From Candidatus Limivicinus faecipullorum (lineage in GTDB: Bacteria; Bacillota; Clostridia; Oscillospirales; Oscillospiraceae): DNA of 12,431 nt. A program made the position numbers and the translations under genes. Shown in pieces: positions 1-6,461 of the stretch; the first letter of the stretch is position 1; the number at the start of each line of letters is the position of its first letter. Below the pieces are notes generated by a model. It ran no database searches, had not been told where the DNA came from, and was given only the letters and a program-made list of their open reading frames with translations. The stretch is taken from positions 1 to 12,431 of the forward strand of contig DVHY01000126.1 in the NCBI GenBank assembly GCA_018711755.1, read 5' to 3'.

Positions 1-48
1 TTCTTTCAGTTCCTCGCTGTAGTGTCGCATTCCTTTTCTTCCAGACAT
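1..48 (-). CDS. IS3-type transposase OrfA, N-terminal fragment (runs off window)
   Basis: A minus-strand ATG at 48 opens a frame that stays open to the window edge and encodes MSGRKGMRHYSEELKE. This short basic start followed by a Y-S/T-x-E-L/F-K pattern resembles the first residues of IS3-family OrfA proteins, which go on into a helix-turn-helix that binds the IS ends. A strong ribosome-binding site, AGGGGG (61 to 56), lies 7 bases before the ATG, supporting this start. Only 16 codons are visible, so helix-turn-helix, leucine zipper and frameshift site cannot be checked. Another small DNA-binding protein with a similar start is possible. Confidence 0.5.
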   Translation of the reverse strand, partial: MSGRKGMRHYSEELKE

Positions 49-55
49 AACAATA

Positions 56-94
56 CCCCCTGATGTAGTACTTCTATTTTCCTACATCTGGGGG
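56..94 (-). promoter_or_regulatory. Leader hairpin enclosing the transposase ribosome-binding site
   Basis: CCCCC (56-60) pairs with GGGGG (90-94), and GATGTAG (62-68) pairs with CTACATC (82-88), with one T:T mismatch (61/89) and a 13-base loop. In minus-strand RNA the 3' arm contains the AGGGGG ribosome-binding site of the OrfA start at 48, so folding would hide it. Several insertion sequences (IS10, IS50) are known to block translation of transcripts entering from outside in this way. On the plus strand the same stem is followed by CTTTTTG (95-101), so it could also act as an intrinsic terminator in that direction. Confidence 0.6.
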
Positions 95-154
95 CTTTTT
101 GTCTATTGTCCGTTTTTACTGGTCCTGTTCAGTTTTGATGGCTTTTTATTTTTG

Positions 155-595
155 TCAGGAAAGGAGCTCTTTTATCCGGCTCTCGCCGTACACACCGATC
201 CCGGCGGCTTTCAGACTTTCCGCCGCCACTCCGTCCCCGGGGACAAGGGAGCCGGTGAAGCTGCCGTCGTATATCGCCCCGCTGCCGCAGGAGGGGCTGC
301 GCTCTTTAAGCAGAGCCCTTGTGCAGCCGTAACGCCGGGCCAGGTACAAAGCGGTGTCCGCCCCCTTATGGTACTCCCCCGTCACGTCCTGTCCCAGCTT
401 GCTCACTACCTTCTCTCCCTGCCGCTCACTGGGGGCTCTGGGGGTGGGCAGGCCGCCGGCGGATTCCGGGCAGACGGGTATGAGGCGGAAGCGTTCTCTC
501 AAAGCGGCCAGGGCGGCGGCGTCCAGAGCGTTGCTGCCCCCGCTGTATTTGCATTCAAAGCCCAGGAGGCAGGCGCTTATAAGCAGATGTTCCAT
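155..595 (-). CDS. DUF523 family protein, TudS-like Fe-S desulfidase candidate
   Basis: This 146-residue protein matches DUF523 in length and motifs. It has an N-terminal CLLG with C9 and then CKYSGG (C15), a CPE-x-x-GGL-x-TPR-x-PSE block (C42 to about residue 57), and the KERSPSCG signature (residues 97-104, with C103). DUF523 includes TudS, a thiouracil desulfidase that uses a [4Fe-4S] cluster held by three conserved cysteines; C9, C42 and C103 are the natural candidates here. The exact substrate is not known from sequence. The ATG is three bases after the rhomboid stop, with GAGG upstream inside that gene, so it is the last gene of the operon and probably translationally coupled. No clear terminator follows; an IS end lies 23 bases downstream and may have displaced it. 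Confidence 0.85.
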   Translation of the reverse strand: MEHLLISACLLGFECKYSGGSNALDAAALAALRERFRLIPVCPESAGGLPTPRAPSERQGEKVVSKLGQDVTGEYHKGADTALYLARRYGCTRALLKERSPSCGSGAIYDGSFTGSLVPGDGVAAESLKAAGIGVYGESRIKELLS

Positions 596-598
596 GGC

Positions 599-1171
599 CT
601 ATTTCCTCATGCTCAATCCCAGCAGGGCTCCGCAGATGCCGCCGATGATATGGGTTATCTGGGAGACATTGTCCTGCAAAACAAAGCCGTCTATTATCTC
701 GCCGCCTATGTACAGCGTCAGCACCAGGATGAGGGTTATGGGTATGCTGCCGTCCTTCATCCCCGCCAGGGAGGACATGGCTATCATCATAAAGACTATC
801 CCCGAGGCCCCCAGAAGGGCGGTATTGGGGAAGAAGAGGAAGTGGACCATGCCGGAGACCAGGGCCGTGAGGCAGATGGCCCAGAACAGAGGACGGCTGC
901 CGTACTTCTCCTCCAGGGGAGGGCCGATGACCAGTATCATCATCATGTTGTTGATGTAGTGGGTATATCCGCTGTGGCCCAGCACGTGGAGCACAAAGCG
1001 GGGATAGGTCCAGAACTCGTTGAGGGGGGCCTGGTAGACGCTGAAATATTTATAGGTGCTCACCCCGTCGGTGAAATAGTCCAGCAGCAGCACGCAGAAG
1101 GATACTATGGCAAAGGTCAGCACCACCGGGGAATTATAGTGGAGCTTTATGTACTTGCGTCTCATGCTCAT
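599..1171 (-). CDS. Rhomboid family intramembrane serine protease
   Basis: This 190-residue membrane protein has about six hydrophobic segments and the rhomboid active site. The nucleophile is S123 in GASG (121-124), the catalytic base is H174 in the last helix (THIIGG), and the H-x-x-x-N motif that lines the oxyanion hole is H71-YIN-N75. Rhomboids cut transmembrane segments within the lipid bilayer. The protein is a minimal bacterial form with short ends and no extra soluble domain. Its ATG overlaps the macrodomain stop in an ATGA arrangement, and no strong ribosome-binding site is evident, which suggests translation coupled to the upstream gene. A second in-frame ATG two codons later could equally be the start. 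The substrate cannot be predicted; nearby CvpA or the ClpE-like unfoldase may be functionally linked (inference). Confidence 0.88.
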   Translation of the reverse strand: MSMRRKYIKLHYNSPVVLTFAIVSFCVLLLDYFTDGVSTYKYFSVYQAPLNEFWTYPRFVLHVLGHSGYTHYINNMMMILVIGPPLEEKYGSRPLFWAICLTALVSGMVHFLFFPNTALLGASGIVFMMIAMSSLAGMKDGSIPITLILVLTLYIGGEIIDGFVLQDNVSQITHIIGGICGALLGLSMRK

Positions 1172-1683
1172 TTGTCCAGCTGCGCCAGGGCTCTGTCATA
1201 ATGGGCCTTGGTCTTTTCATCAAAGCAGACCATGCGCACCCGCTCTATCTCCGGGTTGGCTTTCAAAAAGTCCGCAATGGCGCCTATGGCTGTATCCGCC
1301 GCTTTGTCCAGGGGGAAGTGATATACCCCGGTGCTGATGGAGGGGAAGTCCACGCTTTTGCAGCCGTATTCCTTTGCCAGCTCCAGGCAGGAGCGGTAGC
1401 AGGAAGCCAGCAGCTGCTCCTCCCTGTGTCCGCCCCCGTGCCACACCGGGCCGGGGGTATGGATGACGTATTTTGCCGGCAGGCGGTAGCCCTTGGTTAT
1501 CTTGGCTTTGCCGGTCTCGCAGCCGTGGAGAGTGCGGCACTCGGCCAGCAGCTCCGGCCCGGCGGCCCGGTGTATGGCCCCGTCCACGCCGCCGCCCCCC
1601 AGCAGGGAGCAGTTGGCGGCGTTGACTATGGCGTCGGAGTTTTGCTTTGTGATGTCTCCAAGGATTATTTGGATATCGCCCAC
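1168..1683 (-). CDS. Macro domain protein, O-acetyl-ADP-ribose deacetylase type (YmdB-like)
   Basis: This stand-alone macrodomain of about 171 residues shows the ADP-ribose-binding features of the YmdB/MacroD class: GDIT near the N-terminus, the IVNAAN motif, the GGGGVDGAIHRAAG loop, and the phosphate-binding STGVYHFP loop. Family members hydrolyse O-acetyl-ADP-ribose and remove ADP-ribose from acidic residues. I prefer the GTG at 1683 because AAAGGAG (1698 to 1692) is 8 bases before it. The longer alternative GTG at 1692 (174 residues) is overlapped by that ribosome-binding site, though it would make a neat GTGA overlap with the stop of the Clp gene. The stop overlaps the rhomboid ATG. Placement between an unfoldase and a membrane protease suggests a stress or protein-modification role, which is inference. 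Confidence 0.9.
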   Translation of the reverse strand: MGDIQIILGDITKQNSDAIVNAANCSLLGGGGVDGAIHRAAGPELLAECRTLHGCETGKAKITKGYRLPAKYVIHTPGPVWHGGGHREEQLLASCYRSCLELAKEYGCKSVDFPSISTGVYHFPLDKAADTAIGAIADFLKANPEIERVRMVCFDEKTKAHYDRALAQLDK

Positions 1684-1688
1684 CCGGC

Positions 1689-4028
1689 TCACTCCTTTGC
1701 TTCTATCTCCACCTTGCCGTCCTTTGCAGAGAGGCTGATGGCACTGACTTTGCTGTTTCTGGCGGAAATTATCTTCTCGGCTATGCCGTCTTCTATCTGC
1801 TTCTGGATGAGGCGGCGCAGGTTGCGGGCTCCGTAGGTGACGGAGTAGCCCTCCTTCACCAGGTGGTCGATGAGGCTCTCGTCCCAGCTGAGGGCGATGT
1901 TCTTCTCCGCCATCACGTCCTTCAGCTCGGAGAGCATCAGAGCGGCGATGGAGCGGAAGTTGGCCTCCGTGAGCTGGTTGAAGCAGATGACCTCATCCAC
2001 ACGGTTTATGAACTCCGGGCGCAGAAACTCGTTGAGGGCCTTCATGGTGCGCTCCCGGCTCATGTCGCTGAGAGAGCCGCCGAAGCCCACGCTGCCGCTC
2101 TTGTTGTTGCTGCCGGCATTGGTGGTCATGATTATGATGGTGTTCTCAAAGTTCACCGTGCGGCCCTGGGCGTCGGTTATCCGGCCGTCGTCCAGGATCT
2201 GCAGCAGGATGTTCATAACGTCCGGGTGGGCCTTCTCTATCTCGTCGAAGAGCACCACGCTGTAGGGCTTGCGGCGTATCTTCTCGGTAAGCTGCCCGGC
2301 CTCGTCATAGCCCACATAGCCGGGAGGCGAGCCGATGATGCGGGAGACGGAGAACTTCTCCATGAACTCCGACATGTCCAGGCGGATAAGGGACTCGGGG
2401 GAGTCGAACATATCCGCCGCCAGGCGCTTTACCAGCTCCGTCTTGCCCACGCCGGTGCCGCCCACGAAAATGAAGCTCACCGGCTTCCTGTGGGCTTTCA
2501 GGCCCACACGGCTGCGCTTTATGGCGGCGCAGACAGAGGCGACCGCCTCGTCCTGGCCCACGATATGCTCTTTAAGCCTATCCTCCAGGCCCGCCAGGCG
2601 CTCCAGCTCATCCTCCCGGATGCTGGAGGCAGGTATCTTGGTCCAGAGCTCTATTATCCGGGCCAGGTTATCCATGGTCAGCTCCGGCACCGGCTTTTTG
2701 TCCAGCTCCGCAAGCTCCTGCTCCAGCTGCAGCTCCTTGCTGCGCAGCTCCGCTATTCTTGCATATCGCTTATCCAGCATCTCCTGGGTCATCTCCACGC
2801 CCTTGGGGGCCTGGGAATTGGCCAGGGCTTCCCGCTCAAAGCGGATGTTCTCCAAATCCCGCTGGGCCATCATCCGGCGGTTTATATTCTCGTCCTTGAG
2901 GTTCACATCGGAGCAGGCTTCGTCGATAAGGTCTATGGCCTTGTCGGGGAGGAAGCGGTCGGTTATATACCGCTCGCTGAGCAGCACCGCCTGGCGGCAC
3001 ATCTCCTCGGGTATGCGCACCCCGTGGTGCTCCTCATAGTAATGGGCTATGCCCTCCAGTATCTTAACGCTGTCCTCGATGGAGGGCTCGTTTACGGTGA
3101 CGGGCTGGAAGCGGCGCTCCAGGGCCGAGTCCTTCTCGATATGTTTCCTGTACTCGGTGAAGGTAGTGGCGCCGATGACCTGTATCTCCCCACGGGACAG
3201 GGCGGGCTTGAGGATGTTGGCGGCGTTCATGCTGCCCTCGGCGTCCCCGGCGCCCACGATGTTGTGTACCTCGTCGATGACCAGGATGATATTGCCCAGC
3301 TTGCGTATCTCCTCTATGAGCCCCTTCATGCGGCTTTCAAACTGGCCTCTGAACTGGGTGCCCGCCACCAGGGCGGTGAGGTCCAGCAGGAAGACCTGCT
3401 TGTTCTGGAGCTTGTAGGGCACATTGCCCATGGCTATGCGCTGGGCCAGGCCCTCGGCTATGGCGGTCTTGCCCACGCCGGGCTCGCCTATGAGGCAGGG
3501 GTTGTTCTTCTGGCGGCGGTTCAGAATCTGGATCACCCGCTCCAGCTCCTCCTCACGGCCTATCATGGCATCCAGCTTGCCCTCCCTGGCCCGGGCGGTC
3601 AGGTCTATGCAGTAGCTGTCCAGGAATTTTCTCTTGGGTGCTTTGCCGTTTTCCCGGGGCTCCGGGCGGCGCTGCTCGCCGCTGCCGGCGTTTCCGGGGT
3701 TCTCCCCCGGGGCGGGCGGGCCGCCGAAGAGCCGGCTGAGGAAGGGGAAGGTGGCGGTCTTGCCGTCGTCCTCCGGGCTGTCGTCCCCCTCGGCTACGGG
3801 GAGTATCTCCTCCGTCCCGGTGAGAGCGGCGCTCATGTCCCCGGTGAGGGAATCCAGCTCCTCATCGCTCAGGCCCATCTTGTTTATCACGTCGTCAATG
3901 GGCTTTATGTGCAGTTCTCTCGCGCACTTGAGGCACAGGCCCTCGTTCTTGGTCTGGCCTCCTTCTATCTTTGTAATGAATACCACGGCCACATTCTTGC
4001 CGCAGCGGGAACACATTGTAGGCTGCAT
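1689..4028 (-). CDS. clpE: ClpE-type AAA+ unfoldase with N-terminal zinc finger
   Basis: This 779-residue Hsp100 protein has two AAA+ modules. Module 1 has Walker A GEPGVGKT (181-188), Walker B ILVIDE (248-253) and arginines R305/R306. Module 2 has Walker A GGTGVGKT (523-530), Walker B VVLFDE (591-596) and R676. A short coiled middle domain lies at about 385-445. The N-terminus lacks the usual Clp_N repeats and instead carries a four-cysteine zinc finger (C6, C9, C32, C35), as in ClpE and McsA, followed by an acidic Pro/Gly-rich linker (about 70-133). The VGF loop (647-649) is the type of tripeptide that docks onto ClpP, so it should feed substrates to the protease. GGAGG (4039-4035) precedes the ATG by 6 bases. 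There is no ctsR-mcsA-mcsB beside it and I saw no CtsR-like operator. A divergent ClpC is the alternative name. Confidence 0.9.
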   Translation of the reverse strand: MQPTMCSRCGKNVAVVFITKIEGGQTKNEGLCLKCARELHIKPIDDVINKMGLSDEELDSLTGDMSAALTGTEEILPVAEGDDSPEDDGKTATFPFLSRLFGGPPAPGENPGNAGSGEQRRPEPRENGKAPKRKFLDSYCIDLTARAREGKLDAMIGREEELERVIQILNRRQKNNPCLIGEPGVGKTAIAEGLAQRIAMGNVPYKLQNKQVFLLDLTALVAGTQFRGQFESRMKGLIEEIRKLGNIILVIDEVHNIVGAGDAEGSMNAANILKPALSRGEIQVIGATTFTEYRKHIEKDSALERRFQPVTVNEPSIEDSVKILEGIAHYYEEHHGVRIPEEMCRQAVLLSERYITDRFLPDKAIDLIDEACSDVNLKDENINRRMMAQRDLENIRFEREALANSQAPKGVEMTQEMLDKRYARIAELRSKELQLEQELAELDKKPVPELTMDNLARIIELWTKIPASSIREDELERLAGLEDRLKEHIVGQDEAVASVCAAIKRSRVGLKAHRKPVSFIFVGGTGVGKTELVKRLAADMFDSPESLIRLDMSEFMEKFSVSRIIGSPPGYVGYDEAGQLTEKIRRKPYSVVLFDEIEKAHPDVMNILLQILDDGRITDAQGRTVNFENTIIIMTTNAGSNNKSGSVGFGGSLSDMSRERTMKALNEFLRPEFINRVDEVICFNQLTEANFRSIAALMLSELKDVMAEKNIALSWDESLIDHLVKEGYSVTYGARNLRRLIQKQIEDGIAEKIISARNSKVSAISLSAKDGKVEIEAKE
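1692..1698 (-). promoter_or_regulatory. Ribosome-binding site AAAGGAG deciding the macrodomain start
   Basis: AAAGGAG on the minus strand runs from 1698 to 1692, inside the last codons of the upstream Clp gene. It is 8 bases from the GTG at 1683 and shares its last base with the GTG at 1692, so normal spacing favours the inner GTG. Confidence 0.6.
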
Positions 4029-4064
4029 TTATTGCCTCCGTTATAAGTATCTGTGCCTGAAAGT

Positions 4065-4781
4065 TCACATCAGGCCATTGGTCAAAAAGTCAAACATAAG
4101 GAAGAAACGGCCCAGGGTGGTGTGCTCCATGGTGTCCTGGCCGATGATCATCCCCAGGAAGCTGAGCAGCCAGCAGAAGAGCACACAATATATGAAGGCC
4201 TTGCCGAAGCCCAGCACTGCTCCCCCCACTTCGTCCAGAGCCTCCATATTGGGCAGGCGGAAGGAGAGGTTGCCCACATTGCCTATGGCCACCAGGAAAA
4301 TAAGGATAAGCAGGAAGGCTATCACCAGCGCCCCCACATAGGTTATGGTGTCGCAGAGCACCGCCACCACCGCATCGGTCATGGAGATGGAGTTTGCGTC
4401 GGCCAGAGCCACGGCGTCGGAGGCCAGGTCATCCGCCCGCTTTTCGTAAAAGCCCAGAGTCCTCATGCACTCATAGGCGTAGTCATAGCGCAGGGAGCTG
4501 TCCTGAGCCAGGATATCCTCCAGGGAGAGATCACTCTCTCCATAGCCCAGCTTCTCCAGGACGGCGTCTCTGGTGTCCTGGGAGTCTATATAGCCGTCCA
4601 CAAAGGGCTCCAGAGCCGGCACCACCTCATGGGCATAGGCCGAGGACAGAAGGCTGCCGCCAAAGAGGGCGATGATGATGGCCAGGATGCCGGCCACCCC
4701 GCCTACCAGTCCCCGCTTATACCCGTTCCAGGTACACAGGGCAATTATTATCAAGAGGAGGATATCGATAATTATCTTCAT
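4065..4781 (-). CDS. CvpA family membrane protein
   Basis: This 238-residue protein has a CvpA-like architecture: an N-terminal hydrophobic helix, the motif WNGYKRGLVGGVAGI (about 18-32) leading into a second helix, a soluble acidic insertion of roughly 80 residues, and two C-terminal membrane segments with LDEVGGAVLGFGKAF between them. CvpA is needed for colicin V production in Escherichia coli, but most relatives are general inner-membrane proteins of poorly defined role, linked to envelope stress and biofilm. AAAGGAT (4797-4791) is 9 bases upstream of the ATG. It is the first gene of the run down to 155, with 36 bases separating it from the unfoldase gene, and a probable promoter lies just upstream. 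A specific function is not predictable. Confidence 0.85.
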   Translation of the reverse strand: MKIIIDILLLIIIALCTWNGYKRGLVGGVAGILAIIIALFGGSLLSSAYAHEVVPALEPFVDGYIDSQDTRDAVLEKLGYGESDLSLEDILAQDSSLRYDYAYECMRTLGFYEKRADDLASDAVALADANSISMTDAVVAVLCDTITYVGALVIAFLLILIFLVAIGNVGNLSFRLPNMEALDEVGGAVLGFGKAFIYCVLFCWLLSFLGMIIGQDTMEHTTLGRFFLMFDFLTNGLM

Positions 4782-4818
4782 GTGTATTTCATCCTTTATA
4801 TGTATTGCCGTATTGCCG

Positions 4819-4841
4819 CCGGGCGGGCTGCCCCCGCCCGG
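4819..4841. other. GC-rich hairpin at the start of the cvpA leader
   Basis: CCGGGCGGG (4819-4827) pairs perfectly with CCCGCCCGG (4833-4841) around a 5-base loop. It lacks a T-run on the minus strand side, so it is a poor terminator for truA. It would form the very 5' end of a transcript from the promoter at 4849-4857, where a stem can stabilise mRNA. On the plus strand it is followed by AT-rich but not T-only sequence. Confidence 0.6.
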
Positions 4842-4848
4842 AATTATT

Positions 4849-4857
4849 ATTTTACCA
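4849..4857 (-). promoter_or_regulatory. Candidate extended -10 promoter for the cvpA-clpE-macro-rhomboid-DUF523 operon
   Basis: The minus strand reads TGGTAAAAT from 4857 to 4849: a TAAAAT -10 box with the TG of an extended -10. No good -35 is seen at 16-18 bases, as expected for extended -10 promoters. Transcription would begin near 4842. Directly upstream and overlapping is the palindrome CACAA-GT-TTGTG (plus strand, 4856-4867), which could be an operator. Confidence 0.45.
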
Positions 4858-4889
4858 CAAGTTTGTGAACAAATATATGGTGCGGCCGC

Positions 4890-5657
4890 TCAATATCTGG
4901 AAAACATCTCCCCAACGGCCCCTTCGTACCAGACTCTGTTCAGGTAGAGGCCCTGGGGCGGCATGGTGGGTCCGGTGAGCCGCCGGTCTCCCTTCTCCAG
5001 GAGTCCGGGGATATCCTCCGGCAGCAGCTTCCCGTAAGAGGCGTAGACCATGGTGCCCACCATAGCCCGGCACATGTTGTAGAGAAAGCCGTCGGCGCAA
5101 ATGGAGACGGTGATGAGCTCCCCCTCCTTTTCCGCCCGGCACCAGTGTACGGTGCGCACGGTGGTTTTGGTTTTGGTGCCCTCGCTGCGCACGGCTCTGA
5201 AGTCATGGGTGCCTTCAAAGGCCCTTGCAGCTCTCTGCATCAGCCCCATGTCCAGGTGCTGGGGATAGAAGCAAACCCGCTTTTCCAGAAAGGGGTCCCT
5301 GATATTGCTATTTAGTATTTTATATATATATTCCTTTTTTATACATGAGCCGATGGCGTTGAAATCCTCCGGTGCTTCCACCGCCTCCAGTACGGCTATA
5401 TCCTCCGGCAGGCGGGAATTCACCGCCAGGGGCAGCCGGTCCAGAGGTATGCGGGTATCCGAGCGGAAGTTGGCGCAGTAGCGCAGGGCGTGGACCCCGG
5501 CGTCGGTACGGCCGCAGCCCACGGCCTTTACCCTGTGGCCGCAGGTCCTGCTCAGGGCCTCTTCCAGGGTCTGGGCCACGCTTATCTCGTTTTTCTGCAC
5601 CTGCCAGCCGTGGTAGCGGCTGCCGTCATAGCGCAGGATAAGGGCGATGTTCCTCAT
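4890..5657 (-). CDS. truA: tRNA pseudouridine synthase A
   Basis: This 255-residue enzyme isomerises uridine to pseudouridine at positions 38-40 of the tRNA anticodon arm. The catalytic aspartate is D52 in GRTDAGVHA. Other family marks are the RYDGSRYHGWQ start, the KKEYIYKI strand (about 107-114), GTHDFRAV, GFLYNMCRAMVGTM and the closing PPQGLYL segment. Length is typical. The ATG lies 6 bases after the ecfT stop with only a weak purine-rich site (GAAAAG), so it is the last gene of the ecf operon. The order ecfA1-ecfA2-ecfT-truA is conserved in many Firmicutes. A short stretch inside (5301-5344) is strikingly AT-rich compared with the rest of the gene. Confidence 0.96.
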   Translation of the reverse strand: MRNIALILRYDGSRYHGWQVQKNEISVAQTLEEALSRTCGHRVKAVGCGRTDAGVHALRYCANFRSDTRIPLDRLPLAVNSRLPEDIAVLEAVEAPEDFNAIGSCIKKEYIYKILNSNIRDPFLEKRVCFYPQHLDMGLMQRAARAFEGTHDFRAVRSEGTKTKTTVRTVHWCRAEKEGELITVSICADGFLYNMCRAMVGTMVYASYGKLLPEDIPGLLEKGDRRLTGPTMPPQGLYLNRVWYEGAVGEMFSRY

Positions 5658-5663
5658 TGCTTT

Positions 5664-6461
5664 TCAAATTCCCAGCTTCTTCAGGCATATCATGCCCGAG
5701 AGCAGCAGCACGCCCAGGGCCAGGGCCATGTAGTCCCGACCGGCCATGACCAGCTGCTTCATGCGGGTGCGGCCCTCGCCCCCGTGGTAGCAGCGGCTCT
5801 CCATGGCAATGGCCAGCTCGTCCGCCCTTCGGAAGGCCGACACGAACAGGGGCACCAGCACCGGCAGCAGGGCCTTTGCCCGGTCTATGAGACTGCCGGT
5901 CTCAAAGTCCGCGCCCCTGGCCTTCTGGGCGGACATTATCTTGTCCGTCTCCTCTATGAGGGTGGGGATGAAGCGCAGGGCCATGCTCATCATTATGGTC
6001 ATCTCATGGATGGGCAGCCTCAGCTTTTTCAGAGGCCCCAGCAGTATCTCCAGCCCGTCGGTGAGGGCGATGGGGCTGGTGGTGTAGGTGAGCAGGAAGG
6101 TGCCGGTTATAAGCAGCACTATGCGCAGCACCATCTGTATAGCCCTGGCAATGCCCTCCCAGGTGATTATCCAGCCGGGGACTATGGGCGTGCCCTGGGT
6201 ATAAAAGATGTTCAGCAAAGCCGTAAGGCTGATAATGAATATCATGGGCTTGAGGCCCTTGAAAATATTTTTCAGGCTGATGTGGGAGATGCGCATGCAG
6301 CCGAAGGTCACAACAGTCAGTATGCCGTAGCTCAGCCAGCCTTTCGCCTGGAACAGGGCCACGATATACAGCGTCACCATCAGCAGCTTGGTGCGGGGGT
6401 CCAGCCGGTGGGCAATGGTGTCTCCCGGGAAGAACTGGCCCAGGGTTATGTCCTTCAGCAT
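5664..6461 (-). CDS. ecfT: ECF transporter transmembrane coupling protein EcfT
   Basis: This 265-residue membrane protein is the T component of the energy-coupling factor module. It starts with the family pattern LGQFFPGDTIAHRLDPRTK and has several hydrophobic helices. Two cytoplasmic coupling helices carry the ARG motif (181-183, in AQKARGAD) and a second motif reading SRC rather than ARG (222-224, in AMESRCY); these sit in grooves of the two ATPases. It passes ATPase movement to interchangeable substrate-binding S proteins for vitamins or metals. No S component is in the window, as expected for the shared group II type. Its ATG overlaps the ecfA2 stop by 7 bases, implying coupled translation and matched amounts. 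Confidence 0.95.
   Translation of the reverse strand: MLKDITLGQFFPGDTIAHRLDPRTKLLMVTLYIVALFQAKGWLSYGILTVVTFGCMRISHISLKNIFKGLKPMIFIISLTALLNIFYTQGTPIVPGWIITWEGIARAIQMVLRIVLLITGTFLLTYTTSPIALTDGLEILLGPLKKLRLPIHEMTIMMSMALRFIPTLIEETDKIMSAQKARGADFETGSLIDRAKALLPVLVPLFVSAFRRADELAIAMESRCYHGGEGRTRMKQLVMAGRDYMALALGVLLLSGMICLKKLGI

Larger units (their letters stand above)
1..131 (-). mobile_element. Left end of a probable IS3-family insertion sequence
   Basis: The first 131 bases are clearly more AT-rich than the rest of the window and carry the start of a transposase-like gene. Read on the minus strand, the inferred tip is TGAACAGGACC (131 to 121). It begins with TG, as IS3-family terminal repeats do, and is followed by an A-rich stretch and a leader hairpin before the OrfA start at 48. 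The tip lies only 23 bases beyond the DUF523 stop codon, so the element sits directly behind that operon in the same orientation. The other end, the rest of the transposase and any target-site duplication are outside the window, so the boundary and family are inferred. Confidence 0.55.

Noticed and set aside
152..1201. Plus-strand open frame of 349 codons opposite the DUF523 and rhomboid genes
   Set aside because: Low-complexity Gly/Ala/His/Gln-rich translation, shadow of the two minus-strand genes.
1863..4046. Long plus-strand open frame (727 codons) opposite the unfoldase gene
   Set aside because: It is the antisense shadow of a certain gene with GC-rich third positions; the translation is His/Leu/Gly/Val-rich with no recognisable domain.
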